Positions 17,824-27,923 of a stretch of DNA of 64,000 bases are shown one piece after another (the first letter of the stretch is position 1; each line of letters starts with the position of its first letter). This DNA comes from Flammeovirgaceae bacterium SG7u.111 (GTDB lineage: Bacteria > Bacteroidota > Bacteroidia > Cytophagales > Flammeovirgaceae), in assembly GCA_034044135.1 (NCBI GenBank), contig CP139021.1:149501-213500 (forward strand). Direction: 5' to 3'. A program made the position numbers and the translations under genes. Below the pieces are notes generated by a model that was not told where the DNA came from, made no database searches, and worked only from the letters and a program-made list of their open reading frames with translations.

Positions 17824-18966
17824 ATGGATCATATCTCATCAAAATTTACCGAATTGTATGGTAAATCTCCCAAAATGTTTCGCTCGCCCGGTAGGGTCAA
17901 TCTTATAGGCGAACACACCGATTACAACGAAGGTTTTGTATTGCCCGCAGCTATCAACAAAGAAATGGTTTTTGCCATAGCTCCTAATGGTTTGGATAAA
18001 TGTAGGGTATATGCGGCCGACCTCAACGAAAGCGAGGAGTTTTTGCTCGCAGACTTGAAAGCTTCAGACAAAGGATGGTGCAATTATCTGATAGGTGTAG
18101 TAGCCCAGTTTCAGAAAAAGGATATTCAAGTAGCCGCTTTTGATCTTGTATTTGGTGGAAATATCCCAATTGGTGCAGGGGTTTCTTCTTCGGCAGCTTT
18201 GGAATGCGGCTTGGGCTTTGCACTCAATGAGCTTAATGGAACTGGCTTAGATAAGCTTGAGCTAGTGAAAATGGCTCAAAAAGCCGAGCACGAATGGGCA
18301 GGAGTTCAGTGTGGAATTATGGACCAGTTTGCCAGCATGTTTGGAAAAGATAATAGCGTGATCCGTTTGGATTGCCGCTCTCTCGAAAAAGCTTATTTCC
18401 CTCTCAATATTGAGGGGTACAAAATTCTTTTGTTAGATACAGGAGTGAAGCATTCTTTGGCTTCTTCTGCATACAATACGCGCCGTGAAGAATGCGAAGC
18501 TGGCGTTGCATTTTTCGCTAAATCAAACCCTGAAATAAAAAGCTTGAGGAACGTGACAGTAGAAATGCTGGACGAGGCGAAAGGCAAAATGGATGCAACG
18601 GTATATACAAGAAGCCGCTACGTGGTAGAGGAAAATAACCGTGTACTTGCTGCTTGTGAAGCCTTGGAAAAAGGTGATTTGGCAAAGTTTGGTGAGCAGA
18701 TGTACGGCTCTCACAATGGACTGAGCAAAGAATATGAAGTAAGTTGCCCAGAGCTAGATTTCTTGGTTGAACAGACCAAAGACAAGGATTTTGTGCTAGG
18801 TTCAAGGATGATGGGTGGTGGCTTTGGTGGCTGTACTATCAACATTATCAAAGAAGAAGCGATAGATGCTTTTGTAAGCGAGACGGCTAAAATTTATCAC
18901 GCAGAAACAGGTATTGAGCTAAAAGCTTATGTTGCTGATATAGTAGACGGTAGCAGCGTGCTGTAA
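17824..18966 (+). CDS. galK: Galactokinase
   Basis: 380 residues from the ATG at 17824; a TTG four codons earlier is in frame but less likely. Phosphorylates galactose to galactose-1-phosphate with ATP (Leloir pathway). GHMP-kinase motifs in order: the galactose-binding GRVNLIGEHTDYNEGFVLPAA, the ATP-binding GGNIPIGAGVSSSAALE, GIMDQFASMFG with the catalytic Asp region, and the third motif MMGGGFGGCTI. galT follows 57 bp downstream, probably in the same transcript. galE and galM are not in the window. Confidence 0.96.
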   Translation: MDHISSKFTELYGKSPKMFRSPGRVNLIGEHTDYNEGFVLPAAINKEMVFAIAPNGLDKCRVYAADLNESEEFLLADLKASDKGWCNYLIGVVAQFQKKDIQVAAFDLVFGGNIPIGAGVSSSAALECGLGFALNELNGTGLDKLELVKMAQKAEHEWAGVQCGIMDQFASMFGKDNSVIRLDCRSLEKAYFPLNIEGYKILLLDTGVKHSLASSAYNTRREECEAGVAFFAKSNPEIKSLRNVTVEMLDEAKGKMDATVYTRSRYVVEENNRVLAACEALEKGDLAKFGEQMYGSHNGLSKEYEVSCPELDFLVEQTKDKDFVLGSRMMGGGFGGCTINIIKEEAIDAFVSETAKIYHAETGIELKAYVADIVDGSSVL

Positions 18967-19023
18967 GGTGCCTATTTCGCTTTTTCCAACAATTTTTATC
19001 TAACCAATCCATAGCTACAAAAA

Positions 19024-20070
19024 ATGTCGACATTTAATTTTGAAGATCATCCACACAGAAGATATAACCCCCTAACTGGGGAATGGTTGTTAGTTTCCCC
19101 TCACCGTGCCAAACGACCTTGGCAAGGGCAAACCGAGAAAAACGAGGAAGAAAAAAGACCTTCTTACGATCCGGGCGATTACCTCGGTCCTGGTAATACA
19201 AGGGTAGGAGGGCATCAAAACCCTGACTATAAAGATACTTTCGTATTCACCAACGACTTTGCTGCACTAATGAAGGATGTGCCCGAAGGTGGTTTCGAAA
19301 AAGGCTTGCTAAAGGCCAGCAGCGAAAGAGGGATCTGTAAAGTTGTTTGCTTTTCCCCAAGGCTAGATATTACCTTGCCCGAAATGGAGGTAGAAGATAT
19401 AAGGAAAGTTGTTGACCTATGGAGTGAGCAGTTTGAAGAGTTGAGCAAGGTCGATTACATCAACTATGTACAAATTTTTGAAAACAAGGGGCAGATGATG
19501 GGTTGTAGCAACCCACATCCACATGGGCAAATTTGGGCACAAAAGGATATCCCTAATGAGCCTATGAAGGAATCGATCCAGCAACTGAAGTATTTCAAAG
19601 AGCACGGACGAAGCTTGCTTTCCGACTACTTGGCACAGGAGATGGAAGAGAAAGTAAGGATCATTGCCGAAAACGATCATTTTGTAGTGCTTTCTCCTTT
19701 TTGGGCGGTGTGGCCTTTCGAGACCATGATCATTAGCAAAAGACATTTCCAAAATATTTTGCAAATGACCGAAGAGGAAAAAGATGCTTACGCAGAAATG
19801 TTGAAAATCATTACTACGAAGTACGATAATATTTTTGAGACATCTTTCCCTTATTCGGCAGGAATCCACCAAAGCCCAACCGATGGCGAGGCGCATGAAG
19901 AATGGCATTTCCACATGCATTTTTATCCGCCATTGTTGAGGTCTGCAACGGTCAAAAAGTTCATGGTTGGTTATGAAATGCTAGGCATGCCTCAGCGTGA
20001 CATCACACCAGAAACAAGTGCTGAGAGAATTAGGAGTATGTCAGATGTGCATTATAAGGCGGGCAAGTAA
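19024..20070 (+). CDS. galT: Galactose-1-phosphate uridylyltransferase
   Basis: 348 residues, HIT-superfamily GalT of the class I type. Exchanges UMP between UDP-glucose and galactose-1-phosphate. The N-terminal [28 protein letters not shown] block is diagnostic, and the active-site motif NPHPHGQIW (His-Pro-His, whose second His is uridylylated) lies at about 160. The C-terminal half has [25 protein letters not shown], containing zinc/iron-site histidines. Paired with galK. A 13-bp hairpin 31 bp after the stop probably ends the transcript. Confidence 0.96.
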   Translation: MSTFNFEDHPHRRYNPLTGEWLLVSPHRAKRPWQGQTEKNEEEKRPSYDPGDYLGPGNTRVGGHQNPDYKDTFVFTNDFAALMKDVPEGGFEKGLLKASSERGICKVVCFSPRLDITLPEMEVEDIRKVVDLWSEQFEELSKVDYINYVQIFENKGQMMGCSNPHPHGQIWAQKDIPNEPMKESIQQLKYFKEHGRSLLSDYLAQEMEEKVRIIAENDHFVVLSPFWAVWPFETMIISKRHFQNILQMTEEEKDAYAEMLKIITTKYDNIFETSFPYSAGIHQSPTDGEAHEEWHFHMHFYPPLLRSATVKKFMVGYEMLGMPQRDITPETSAERIRSMSDVHYKAGK

Positions 20071-20101
20071 AACCCGTGGTATAATTGTATATTTATAGCG
20101 A

Positions 20102-20135
20102 GTTAAGCTTTGGGTGCAATCTCCCAAAGCTTAAC
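20102..20135 (+). terminator. 13-bp perfect hairpin after galT
   Basis: GTTAAGCTTTGGG (20102-20114) pairs perfectly with CCCAAAGCTTAAC (20123-20135). There is no U tract, so it may act as a weak terminator, an RNA-stabilising hairpin or an operator for the sugar genes. Confidence 0.5.
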
Positions 20136-20156
20136 CAATTTATGGGTCACTCTTTC

Positions 20157-20186
20157 TTTGGGCATAATTTTCATGCTCAATCTTTG
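20157..20186 (+). promoter_or_regulatory. Predicted promoter of xylBA
   Basis: TTTG (20157-20160), an 18-bp spacer and AATCTTTG (20179-20186), one mismatch from TAnnTTTG. It predicts a transcript start near 20193 and a leader of about 45 nt before xylB. Confidence 0.4.
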
Positions 20187-20236
20187 ATTCGGAAAATGAA
20201 AATGATTTTTTATTAACATATAAAGTACAAAAACTA

Positions 20237-21727
20237 ATGAGTGACGAAATCTTATTAGGGTACGACTTGGGCACTTCATCTGTGAAGGTCACTGCCCTAG
20301 AAGCTGCCAGTGGCAAAGTTATAGGCTCTGCTACCTATCCAAAGGAGGAAATGTCGATTGTTTCGGTACAATCTGGCTGGGCAGAGCAAAACCCCAACGA
20401 ATGGTGGACCAACACCATAGAAGCTACAAAAGAAGTAACAGAAGGTTTAGATACCGACAAAATTGCTGCAATAGGAATTGCCTATCAAATGCACGGCTTG
20501 GTAGCGGTAGATGTCAATCAACAAGTGTTACGCCCTTCTATTATCTGGTGCGATAGCCGCGCCGTAGAAATTGGGAATAGTGCATTTAAGGAAATGGGTG
20601 AAGAATACTGCCTTTCTCATTTCTTGAATTCCCCTGGTAATTTTACTGCTTCTAAATTGAAATGGGTAAAAGAGAATGAGCCAGAAACCTATGCCAAAAT
20701 CCATAAGGTAATGCTTCCTGGCGATTTCCTTGCCATGAAAATGACGGAGCAAATCCTTACCACTGTTTCGGGGCTTTCCGAAGGGATTATGTGGGATTTT
20801 AAAGAAAAAGGAGTGGCTAAATCATTATTGAGCCACTATGGGATAGACGATGAACTCATTCCTGAAATAGTTGGTTCGTTTGCCCCTCAAGGTGAGCTGA
20901 CGGCAAAAGCAGCAGCCGAATTGGGCTTAAAAGCTGGGGTAAAAGTTTGCTACCGAGCTGGCGACCAGCCCAATAATGCTTTTTCTCTCAACGTGCTTCA
21001 GCCTGGTGAGGTAGCCGCTACGGCCGGAACATCTGGCGTGGTGTATGGCATTACCGATAGCCCAGATTTTGATCCGCAGTCTAGGGTAAATACGTTCGTA
21101 CATGTAAACCATGCAAAAGAAGCTGCCCGCTATGGGGTTTTGCTTTGTGTAAATGGCACGGGTATTTTGAACAGTTGGTTCAAAAACAACATGACCGGTA
21201 TTTCGAAAATGAGCTATGAGCAAATGAATGATGCTATCTCGCAAGCACCTATTGGCTCGGAAGGTTTGGCAATATTGCCTTTTGGCAACGGAGCCGAACG
21301 TATTCTTGAGAACAATGATATCAGTTCTCAAATTCACGGGCTGAATTTCAATCAACATAACCAAGCGCACATGTTCCGAGCTTTGCAAGAGGGGATCGTG
21401 TTTGCATTGAATTATGGTTTTGAAATTATGAAAGGTATGGGCTTGCAAATGGATGTGGTGCGTGCGGGCCATGCCAATATGTTCCTAAGTCCTATTTTTA
21501 GGGAAACATTCGTAAATGTTACTGGCGCTGTTGTAGAGTTATATAATACGGATGGTTCGCAAGGGGCTGCACGAGGCGCAGGTGTAGGTGTAGGTATTTA
21601 TAGTAGTTTCCAAGCAGCTTTTGAGGGGCTAGAAACTATCTTGACTATTGAGCCTGATACAGCTGTGGCAGATCAATACAAAGAAGCTTATAATAACTGG
21701 TTAACTATCCTAAAACAATATATCTAA
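20237..21727 (+). CDS. xylB: Xylulokinase
   Basis: 496 residues, FGGY carbohydrate kinase family. Phosphorylates D-xylulose to xylulose-5-phosphate. The N-terminal phosphate-binding loop reads LGYDLGTSSVKVTALEA (residues 6-22). AIGIAYQMHGLVAVD, IIWCDSRA, the catalytic-Asp block CYRAGDQPNNAFSLNVL and the adenosine motif ATAGTSGVVYG follow in the expected order. xylA starts 6 bp after its stop, giving a tight two-gene operon. Xylulokinase is chosen over ribulokinase or glycerol kinase mainly because of the xylA linkage and the MHGLV motif. Confidence 0.94.
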   Translation: MSDEILLGYDLGTSSVKVTALEAASGKVIGSATYPKEEMSIVSVQSGWAEQNPNEWWTNTIEATKEVTEGLDTDKIAAIGIAYQMHGLVAVDVNQQVLRPSIIWCDSRAVEIGNSAFKEMGEEYCLSHFLNSPGNFTASKLKWVKENEPETYAKIHKVMLPGDFLAMKMTEQILTTVSGLSEGIMWDFKEKGVAKSLLSHYGIDDELIPEIVGSFAPQGELTAKAAAELGLKAGVKVCYRAGDQPNNAFSLNVLQPGEVAATAGTSGVVYGITDSPDFDPQSRVNTFVHVNHAKEAARYGVLLCVNGTGILNSWFKNNMTGISKMSYEQMNDAISQAPIGSEGLAILPFGNGAERILENNDISSQIHGLNFNQHNQAHMFRALQEGIVFALNYGFEIMKGMGLQMDVVRAGHANMFLSPIFRETFVNVTGAVVELYNTDGSQGAARGAGVGVGIYSSFQAAFEGLETILTIEPDTAVADQYKEAYNNWLTILKQYI

Positions 21728-21733
21728 AATAAT

Positions 21734-23059
21734 ATGAGCACCACTTATTTTCCAAACATCGATAAAATTCAATTTGAGGGAAGGGAATCTGATAATCCTT
21801 TGGCATTCAAATTTTACGAAGCAGACAAAGTAGTTGCAGGAAAAACGATGAAAGAACACTTCCGCTTTGCCGCAGCTTATTGGCATTCGTTCTGTAATGG
21901 CAACGGAGATCCTTTTGGTCTTGATACACGTGATTTTCCTTGGGCTAAACCAGGAGCAGATGCTATTACGGTAGCTAAATACCGTGTAGAGGCTGCCTTT
22001 GAGTTTTTCCAAAAAATAGGAATAGATTACTACTGTTTCCACGACCGCGACATCGCTCCTGAGGGAAGTAGCGTAATTGAGTCAGAAAAAATATTGCATG
22101 AAATCGTGAGCTTGCTCAAGCAATATCAGCAAGATACTGGTGTGAAATTGCTTTGGGGAACAGCGAATCTTTTTTCGCACCCTCGCTACATGAACGGAGC
22201 TTCTACCAACCCCGATTTTGACGTACTTTGCCACGGTGCGGCGCAAGTGAAAGCTGCGCTAGATGCAACCGTTGAACTAGGTGGTGAAAACTACGTGTTC
22301 TGGGGAGGAAGAGAAGGTTATATGTCTTTGCTCAACACCGATATGAAGCGTGAAACGGCTCATATGGCGGAGTTCTTGCGCAAAGCTCGTGACTACGGAC
22401 GCAGCATCGGTTTCAAGGGTTCTTATCTTATAGAGCCTAAGCCAGCAGAGCCTTCTAAGCACCAATACGACTTCGATGCGGCTACGGTAATCGGGTTCTT
22501 GAAAGCAGAAGGATTGGCGGATGATTTCAAGTTGAATATTGAAGCTAACCATGCCACCTTGGCTGGGCATACCTTTGCTCACGACTTGCAGGTTTCTGCC
22601 GATGCAGGCATGTTGGGCAGCATAGATGCCAACCAAGGTGATTACCAAAACGGTTGGGATACAGATTACTTCCCACATGATATTTATGACACCACCGAAA
22701 CCATGATGATCTTGTTGCAAAATGGCGGAATTGGTGCAGGTGGCTTGAACTTCGATGCGAAAATTAGAAGAAACTCTACTGATCCTGCTGATTTGTTCGT
22801 AGCGCACATTGGTGGAATGGATACTTTCGCCCAAGGGCTTTTGGTAGCTGACAAAATATTGACAAGCACCAATTACACTGCCTTGAGAAAAGAGCGTTAT
22901 TCGTCTTACAACGCTGGAAAAGGAGCTGAGTTTGAAGCTGGAAAACTTTCTTTGGCTGATCTCAGGAACCTTGCGGTAGAAGCAGGCGAGCCTAAGAAAC
23001 TAAGCGGAAAGCAAGAGCAATTTGAGAACTTGGTAAACCAATGTATCGGAAGGATTTAA
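21734..23059 (+). CDS. xylA: Xylose isomerase
   Basis: 441 residues, class II (long) xylose isomerase. Interconverts D-xylose and D-xylulose using two divalent metal ions. Motifs: [13 protein letters not shown] (catalytic His and Asp, about 98-110), [46 protein letters not shown] (metal Glu and Lys), [15 protein letters not shown] (metal Glu and His), [17 protein letters not shown] and [13 protein letters not shown]. Lies 6 bp after xylB. A terminator follows directly, so the operon is xylBA only. No XylR-type regulator is in the window. Confidence 0.97.
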   Translation: MSTTYFPNIDKIQFEGRESDNPLAFKFYEADKVVAGKTMKEHFRFAAAYWHSFCNGNGDPFGLDTRDFPWAKPGADAITVAKYRVEAAFEFFQKIGIDYYCFHDRDIAPEGSSVIESEKILHEIVSLLKQYQQDTGVKLLWGTANLFSHPRYMNGASTNPDFDVLCHGAAQVKAALDATVELGGENYVFWGGREGYMSLLNTDMKRETAHMAEFLRKARDYGRSIGFKGSYLIEPKPAEPSKHQYDFDAATVIGFLKAEGLADDFKLNIEANHATLAGHTFAHDLQVSADAGMLGSIDANQGDYQNGWDTDYFPHDIYDTTETMMILLQNGGIGAGGLNFDAKIRRNSTDPADLFVAHIGGMDTFAQGLLVADKILTSTNYTALRKERYSSYNAGKGAEFEAGKLSLADLRNLAVEAGEPKKLSGKQEQFENLVNQCIGRI

Positions 23060-23083
23060 GTTAGACAAATCTTAGGAATAAGT

Positions 23084-23113
23084 GGCGGTCCAGAAATGGA
23101 TCGCCTTTTTTGT
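23084..23113 (+). terminator. Rho-independent terminator after xylA
   Basis: GGCGGTCC pairs with GGATCGCC (one G-T wobble), followed by a run of six T. Confidence 0.8.
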
Positions 23114-23162
23114 TTTGTACTAAACTATCACTTTTATTCCCATCTATAATACCTTTGTGCCC

Positions 23163-24299
23163 ATGAAAAAAATTGCGTTTTTAAATACATCGATTGGCTG
23201 GGGTGGGTTGGAATTGAACACCATCAAATTAGCTAAGGCTTTTGTTGAGAAGGGGTGGGAAATAGCGCTTGTTACTGCGGAAGGCTCCAAAATGTTCGAA
23301 GAAGGTAAAGAGTGTTTTTCTACTTCGCTTTTCCTGCAAAAGACAAAGAAGTATTTTGATTTTTCCAACGCAAAAAAAATAGCGGTTTTTCTTAAAGCGG
23401 AAGGGTATGATGGGGTTTTTATGACTGATAATAGGGACATAGATTTAGCCAATTGGGCAAAAAGGATTTATTTCAAAGAGCTCAAGGTGTTTTATCAGCA
23501 GCAAATGCAGATGGCAATTAGAAAGAAAGATATACTTCATACGTTGAGGTACAAAAGTATAGATGCATGGATTAGCCCGCTCAGTTGGTTGAAAAACCAA
23601 GTGGTGGAACAGACTAAATTTCCTGAAGAGCGAATTTCTGTAATTCCACTTTGTGTAGAATCTGACAGGTATACCAAATCAAAGTTTTCAAAAATTGGGG
23701 CAAGAAAGGAATTGGAAATCAATCCTAAAGGGATGCTTTTAGGAATAATAGGGAGGATAGATCCGCAGAAAGGGCAGAGGTTTGTAACCGACGCATTTAT
23801 AGAACTAAGAAAGCAAGGAGTCGAGGTTGAACTCCTGATTTTTGGTTCGCCTACTTTAAATGAAGAGGCTTCGAAGCAATACTATGACGGTATTAAAGAA
23901 CTTATAGCTGAGAATGGAGTAGAAAAATTTGTCCATTTCCGCAAGTTTTCTCCTCAACCAGAACTTTTCTATTCTGCCGTAGATGTATTTACAATCGCTT
24001 CCCTTAGCGAAACTTTTGGGATGGTAACTGTAGAGGCGATGCTTTCCAAGTTGCCAATTCTTGCAGCAAATACAGGAGGCAGTCCAGAAATACTGCGGTT
24101 TGGCAAATTTGGTCAGCTATTCGAATACGAAAATGTCAAGGATTTTTGTAGTAAGTTCAATTGGGTGGTTAATAACCCAGAAAAGGTAAAAAAGATGGTT
24201 GAAGCGTCGCAGGCCTATGCACTGGAAAAGTTTGATATTAGCGTGGAGGTTGATGGGATTGAGTCTTTATTTATGAAGCATCTTCCTCATGTTTCTTAA
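23163..24299 (+). CDS. Family 4-like glycosyltransferase (GT-B fold)
   Basis: 378 residues from the ATG at 23163 (a GTG two codons upstream is also in frame). N-terminal donor/acceptor lobe begins KKIAFLNTSIGWGGLELNTIKLAKAF. The C-terminal lobe has the strand LLGIIGRIDPQKGQRFVTDA and the E-x7-E nucleotide-sugar motif SETFGMVTVEAMLSKLPILA, typical of GT4 retaining transferases. Cytosolic, probably peripheral to the membrane, working on a glycolipid or cell-surface glycan. Its 3' end overlaps the convergent histidine kinase by 29 bp. Substrate unknown; functional tie to the sugar genes upstream is not evident. Confidence 0.85.
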   Translation: MKKIAFLNTSIGWGGLELNTIKLAKAFVEKGWEIALVTAEGSKMFEEGKECFSTSLFLQKTKKYFDFSNAKKIAVFLKAEGYDGVFMTDNRDIDLANWAKRIYFKELKVFYQQQMQMAIRKKDILHTLRYKSIDAWISPLSWLKNQVVEQTKFPEERISVIPLCVESDRYTKSKFSKIGARKELEINPKGMLLGIIGRIDPQKGQRFVTDAFIELRKQGVEVELLIFGSPTLNEEASKQYYDGIKELIAENGVEKFVHFRKFSPQPELFYSAVDVFTIASLSETFGMVTVEAMLSKLPILAANTGGSPEILRFGKFGQLFEYENVKDFCSKFNWVVNNPEKVKKMVEASQAYALEKFDISVEVDGIESLFMKHLPHVS

Positions 24300-26928
24300 A
24301 GGCGACTAAGAAGGAAGTTCCCTTGCCAGGTTCGCTTTCGCACCAGACTTTTCCATTCATAGCTTCTACATATTTTTTTACAATAGCTAACCCCAAGCCA
24401 GTAGAGTTTTCCCCTCCTGTAGGTCGGGCGGAGAGTTTTTGGAAAGCGGTGAACAATTTGAGTTGTTCTTCGGGGCTTATGCCCGGGCCTTCGTCCCTAA
24501 TGGAAGCTATCACATGTTCATCTTCATCTTTAAGCTGGATGGTGATGCTTTTATCAGGCTTGGAAAACTTTACCGCATTGGAAATAAGGTTTTCAAATAC
24601 TTGGGCTGTGTAGTTCCAATCAGCTTTTATATACAGTTTTTTGGAAGTGAAAATCAGGTTTAGCTTTTGGTTCTTCTTTTCTGCGGCATCTTTGAAGGTT
24701 TCTTGTACCTGTACCAATAACCTCATCAAGTTGATGCGAGTGATTTCCATTCGTACTTTTCTTGATTCTATGGCACGCAGATCCAAGATTTTTTCGATCA
24801 TGGCATTCATTCTGTTTAGTGACCTAACGGTACCTTTTACTGCCTTTTGCTGATCACGAGTAAGGTCTTTAGCTTCAGAATCGATATAGTTTATAAAGGT
24901 CATGGCTGCCGAAATTGGGTTTCGGAGGTCGTGGGCAAGTATGCCGATTAGCTGGTTTTTATCTTTGTTCAGCGTAAGCAATTCTTTGTTTTGAAGGGCG
25001 ATTTTTTCATTCGCTTCTTCCAGTTCCTTTCTCCCTTCGGCTACTTCTTTGTACACTTGGGCATTTTCTAGGGCGATTCGTGCATAAACAGCCAAGTTTC
25101 TGAGGATGTACAGATGGTAATCGTTATAGGCATTATCATTGAAGCTTTGAACAGTCATCACTCCTGAATTGCTGCTTTCCGAGCAAAGGGGAACATAAAT
25201 GATGGAGCGAGAATCGTTTGTGGTTTTGGAAGGAAGGCGCCTGTCGAAATATTTCTGATAATCACGTTCAAAATTATTGATGAGAATTTCCTCTCTATTG
25301 TTAAAACACCTCACAGCCAAGCGTTCGGTTTCGTCCAAAGAGAAAGAAATGTTTTCAAGTATATGACCCTCTTCTATAGCGCCAGGAAAATGAAGTACAT
25401 TGTTTTCTGTGTCATAAACTCCAATCCCAAAAGAAGAGGCCTCCATTAGCGATTGGATATTTGCATAAACAGTATCTACAATTTCTTCAACAGTAAGCTT
25501 TGAGGCAATAGATTTTCCCATTTCACTCAGCAAGCTCAAATTCTGATACGCCTGTGTGAGCGCATTCGATTGCATTTCAATTTCCTTGTTTTTTAGCGAC
25601 AAACGTGTATTTGTTTTTCGCTTTAACCGGAAAAGCTGGTATAAAATAAGAATGACAGCGATGAAAATAACCGAACCAACGATAAGTAATATCACACCAT
25701 TTTCTTGGCGCTTGAGGGTAAGGGTTTGTACTTTATTTTTTTCGGTAAGAAGATCGATCTCTTTGCGGTTTTCCATCAGCTCAAGACTGGTTTCCATTTC
25801 AGCTAATTGCCTTTTTCTTGATTCATCGCTGAGGGAATCTTTGAGTGAAGAAAAAGCAGAAAGTAATTGGAATGCTTGTTCAAACTTTTCTTGTTGTTTG
25901 TAGATCCCAATGAGCTTTTCGTAATTATTGAGTACCCAACTTTTCATCCCAATTTCTCGTGCTGTACCGAGACTTTTCTGATAATACTCAATAGCTTTTT
26001 CAGGTTCGCCTATTGTTTCGAAAAGTATGCCCATCTGGTGCAAAGCCCAACATGTTTTTATGGTTTGGTTATGTTCTTCAGAAAGTTCTAGCGATTGGTG
26101 GTAATATTGTAGGGCTAGTTTGAATTGCTTATCGGTGCGATAAAGATTTCCTATTTGAGCCAGTAAATCTTCTTTTAGGTGCTGCTCATCCCCCTTTTCG
26201 TCAAGTAAACTAATGGCTCTTCTGAGGTAATCGAGTCCAATAGGTCTCTTATCAGCTTCGGCATAGGCAGAAGCAAGTTTTCGCATTGTACCTACTCTTA
26301 GAGGAACGTCTTCTGTTTTTTCTGCTAATCTATAAGCTTTGGTATAGTAATATTGGACGCTGTCAATATCACTTCTTTGTTTAGTTTGGGCATACTTGGC
26401 ATAATAATGAGTTCCAAAATGGGTGAAAGTTTCAACCTGAGGACTAGGTGTATTTCGTTCGGAAGAAAGGACTTCAGCTTTTCCAAGTGCCTCTAAAGAT
26501 TTGCCGTATCTGTGTTGGGCAACATACACTTGGCTTAGACCCAAATAGGCATTCAACGTAAAAGTATTGCTGTTTTTTGGTAGGTTATTTGAAAGCTGCA
26601 AGCTTTCATGCCAATAGGCTTCAGCCTCTTCTTGCTCACCTAGCATATGATTTACAGAGGCAAGAGCTTGCAAAGATTTGATATGTATATTGTTATCATT
26701 GTGAGATGCTGCAATTTCAGAAGCGCTGCTAGCATATTGTGCGGCAATACTAAGGTCGGTTTGCCACCAAGCATGGGAGAGCTTGAGAAGTATCTCAGCT
26801 TTTGAATTATCGTCTGCCAAAGGAAGTGCTGCCTTTAGGCTATCAATTTCTTTGCTTTGACTCCAGCATAAAGTATATCCTAATAAAAAGGCTCCGAACA
26901 GGAAAAGTTTGTAGATTTTAAAGTTCAT
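24271..26928 (-). CDS. TPR-GAF sensor histidine kinase
   Basis: 885 residues. Signal peptide 1-24 (ending LCWSQ), then periplasmic TPR repeats to about 395, a coiled-coil, one membrane helix (about 413-436), a second coiled-coil, a cytosolic GAF domain (about 460-620), HisKA with LAHDLRNPISAAMTF (His near 665) and a HATPase_c domain with N box NLISNAVKF, G1 DEGPGIS and G2 TGLGLAIVKKY. It should autophosphorylate in response to a periplasmic or cytosolic ligand and pass the phosphate to an unlinked response regulator, since none is adjacent. The 3' end overlaps the convergent GT4 gene. Confidence 0.92.
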   Translation of the reverse strand: MNFKIYKLFLFGAFLLGYTLCWSQSKEIDSLKAALPLADDNSKAEILLKLSHAWWQTDLSIAAQYASSASEIAASHNDNNIHIKSLQALASVNHMLGEQEEAEAYWHESLQLSNNLPKNSNTFTLNAYLGLSQVYVAQHRYGKSLEALGKAEVLSSERNTPSPQVETFTHFGTHYYAKYAQTKQRSDIDSVQYYYTKAYRLAEKTEDVPLRVGTMRKLASAYAEADKRPIGLDYLRRAISLLDEKGDEQHLKEDLLAQIGNLYRTDKQFKLALQYYHQSLELSEEHNQTIKTCWALHQMGILFETIGEPEKAIEYYQKSLGTAREIGMKSWVLNNYEKLIGIYKQQEKFEQAFQLLSAFSSLKDSLSDESRKRQLAEMETSLELMENRKEIDLLTEKNKVQTLTLKRQENGVILLIVGSVIFIAVILILYQLFRLKRKTNTRLSLKNKEIEMQSNALTQAYQNLSLLSEMGKSIASKLTVEEIVDTVYANIQSLMEASSFGIGVYDTENNVLHFPGAIEEGHILENISFSLDETERLAVRCFNNREEILINNFERDYQKYFDRRLPSKTTNDSRSIIYVPLCSESSNSGVMTVQSFNDNAYNDYHLYILRNLAVYARIALENAQVYKEVAEGRKELEEANEKIALQNKELLTLNKDKNQLIGILAHDLRNPISAAMTFINYIDSEAKDLTRDQQKAVKGTVRSLNRMNAMIEKILDLRAIESRKVRMEITRINLMRLLVQVQETFKDAAEKKNQKLNLIFTSKKLYIKADWNYTAQVFENLISNAVKFSKPDKSITIQLKDEDEHVIASIRDEGPGISPEEQLKLFTAFQKLSARPTGGENSTGLGLAIVKKYVEAMNGKVWCESEPGKGTSFLVAFKKHEEDAS

Positions 26929-27231
26929 TTTGGTGCATAGTGGTCACAAACAATGGTGTGTTTGTTCTGTAGCTTAGTTGCAAAAAAAATAGAGGCTGTT
27001 AGTAATGTTAGTCATGAAATGGGTAGGTAATATTATAATGACAATAATTGTCCCAAAAAAGCTTAATTGGAAGGCGTATTGACAGAAAGAAGGGATTTAC
27101 ATTTTTTTAGGGTTTGATTACATATAAAGAAGACGAAAAATAAGGGAATAAGTTACCCTCTTTAAAAACTAAGGAGGAAGGGTAGAAGTTGCCTAGCAAG
27201 TTTTTTTAAGGTGACGAGAAGCTAAAAGTTC
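26929..27231. other. 303-bp intergenic region
   Basis: Between the end of the DUF4442 gene and the start of the histidine kinase, both minus strand. AT-rich, no ORF. It must hold the kinase promoter, but I find no full consensus match. A weak GGG/CCC hairpin followed by a T-rich run on the minus strand around 27133-27160 may end the DUF4442 transcript. Confidence 0.45.
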
Positions 27232-27741
27232 TTATTTGGAGCGCTGCTTAAATGACCAGGTAAAGTAAAAAGTAGATACGAGCGTACCGTCAGGCATCCT
27301 TCCTTCGGTTTTGGCGGTGACTGTGGCAGGCTCTCCCGTTTCTAGACAGCAGTTTACAGCTGCAAAAATATTGGCTCCATCGGTACAGGTAAATGTGGTG
27401 TGATCTGTGGCTTTTTTGTGGAATTCGGCTTCTAGTCCAACTATGATGGTTGCTATGGAAGGTTTATAGCCTTGTATGGCTAAAAGAGCAATAGAGGCGG
27501 TAGAAAGTTCGGCGGCCATGCTCTGTACGGCAAAATAAATGGAACGAAAAGGGTTTTTATTCAGTCTTTTGAACGGAATGGTGGTAACTGCATGTTTTGT
27601 GTCAAGCTTTACGAGTTTCATTCCCGCTAAAAATCCCATGGGTACTTTCATCAGTGTAAACAGCCTAAAGGTGGAAGGGCTAAGCATTTTCTTAAGAAAC
27701 TTTTCCTGAGAAGGGCTGAGTGTTGTTGTACTTGTATCCAT
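27232..27741 (-). CDS. DUF4442 hotdog-fold protein
   Basis: 169 residues resembling DUF4442, a thioesterase-like hotdog family common in Bacteroidota. Seen: N-terminal helices with STFRLFTLMKVPMGFLAGMKLVKLD, the segment NPFRSIYFAVQSMAAELSTASIAL (the central hotdog helix), and beta-strands ending GTLVSTFYFTWSFK. The usual thioesterase catalytic residues are not obvious, so activity is unproven. Starts 2 bp after the stop of the glycine-zipper gene, as the third gene of an operon with the methyltransferase. Confidence 0.8.
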   Translation of the reverse strand: MDTSTTTLSPSQEKFLKKMLSPSTFRLFTLMKVPMGFLAGMKLVKLDTKHAVTTIPFKRLNKNPFRSIYFAVQSMAAELSTASIALLAIQGYKPSIATIIVGLEAEFHKKATDHTTFTCTDGANIFAAVNCCLETGEPATVTAKTEGRMPDGTLVSTFYFTWSFKQRSK

Positions 27742-27743
27742 GT

Positions 27744-27923
27744 TTATTTGTGCTTTTTCTTTTGTTGATTCATTATGATTCCATAAATTATCCCGATGGA
27801 CATGCCTAAGGCAACTCCAATAGCAATATTGTCCAGTGCTACGCCAAGAGCAGTACCGATACCAGCCCCTAAGGCTATGCCTACGCCCATCATGTTATTC
27901 TTATCCTCCGATCTTCGTTTCAT
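27744..27923 (-). CDS. 59-residue glycine-zipper membrane protein
   Basis: A short gene: ATG at 27923, stop at 27744-27746. A charged N-terminus (MKRRSEDKNN) is followed by two hydrophobic Gly/Ala-rich segments (GVGIALGAGIGTALGVAL, IAIGVALGMSIGIIYGII) and a basic tail ending QQKKKHK. The GxxxG spacing is that of glycine-zipper membrane peptides that pack tightly or oligomerise. Its first 23 bases overlap the 3' end of the methyltransferase gene and its stop is 2 bp from the DUF4442 start, so translation is probably coupled. An internal ATG pair at codons 11-12 is an alternative start. Function unknown. Confidence 0.7.
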   Translation of the reverse strand: MKRRSEDKNNMMGVGIALGAGIGTALGVALDNIAIGVALGMSIGIIYGIIMNQQKKKHK

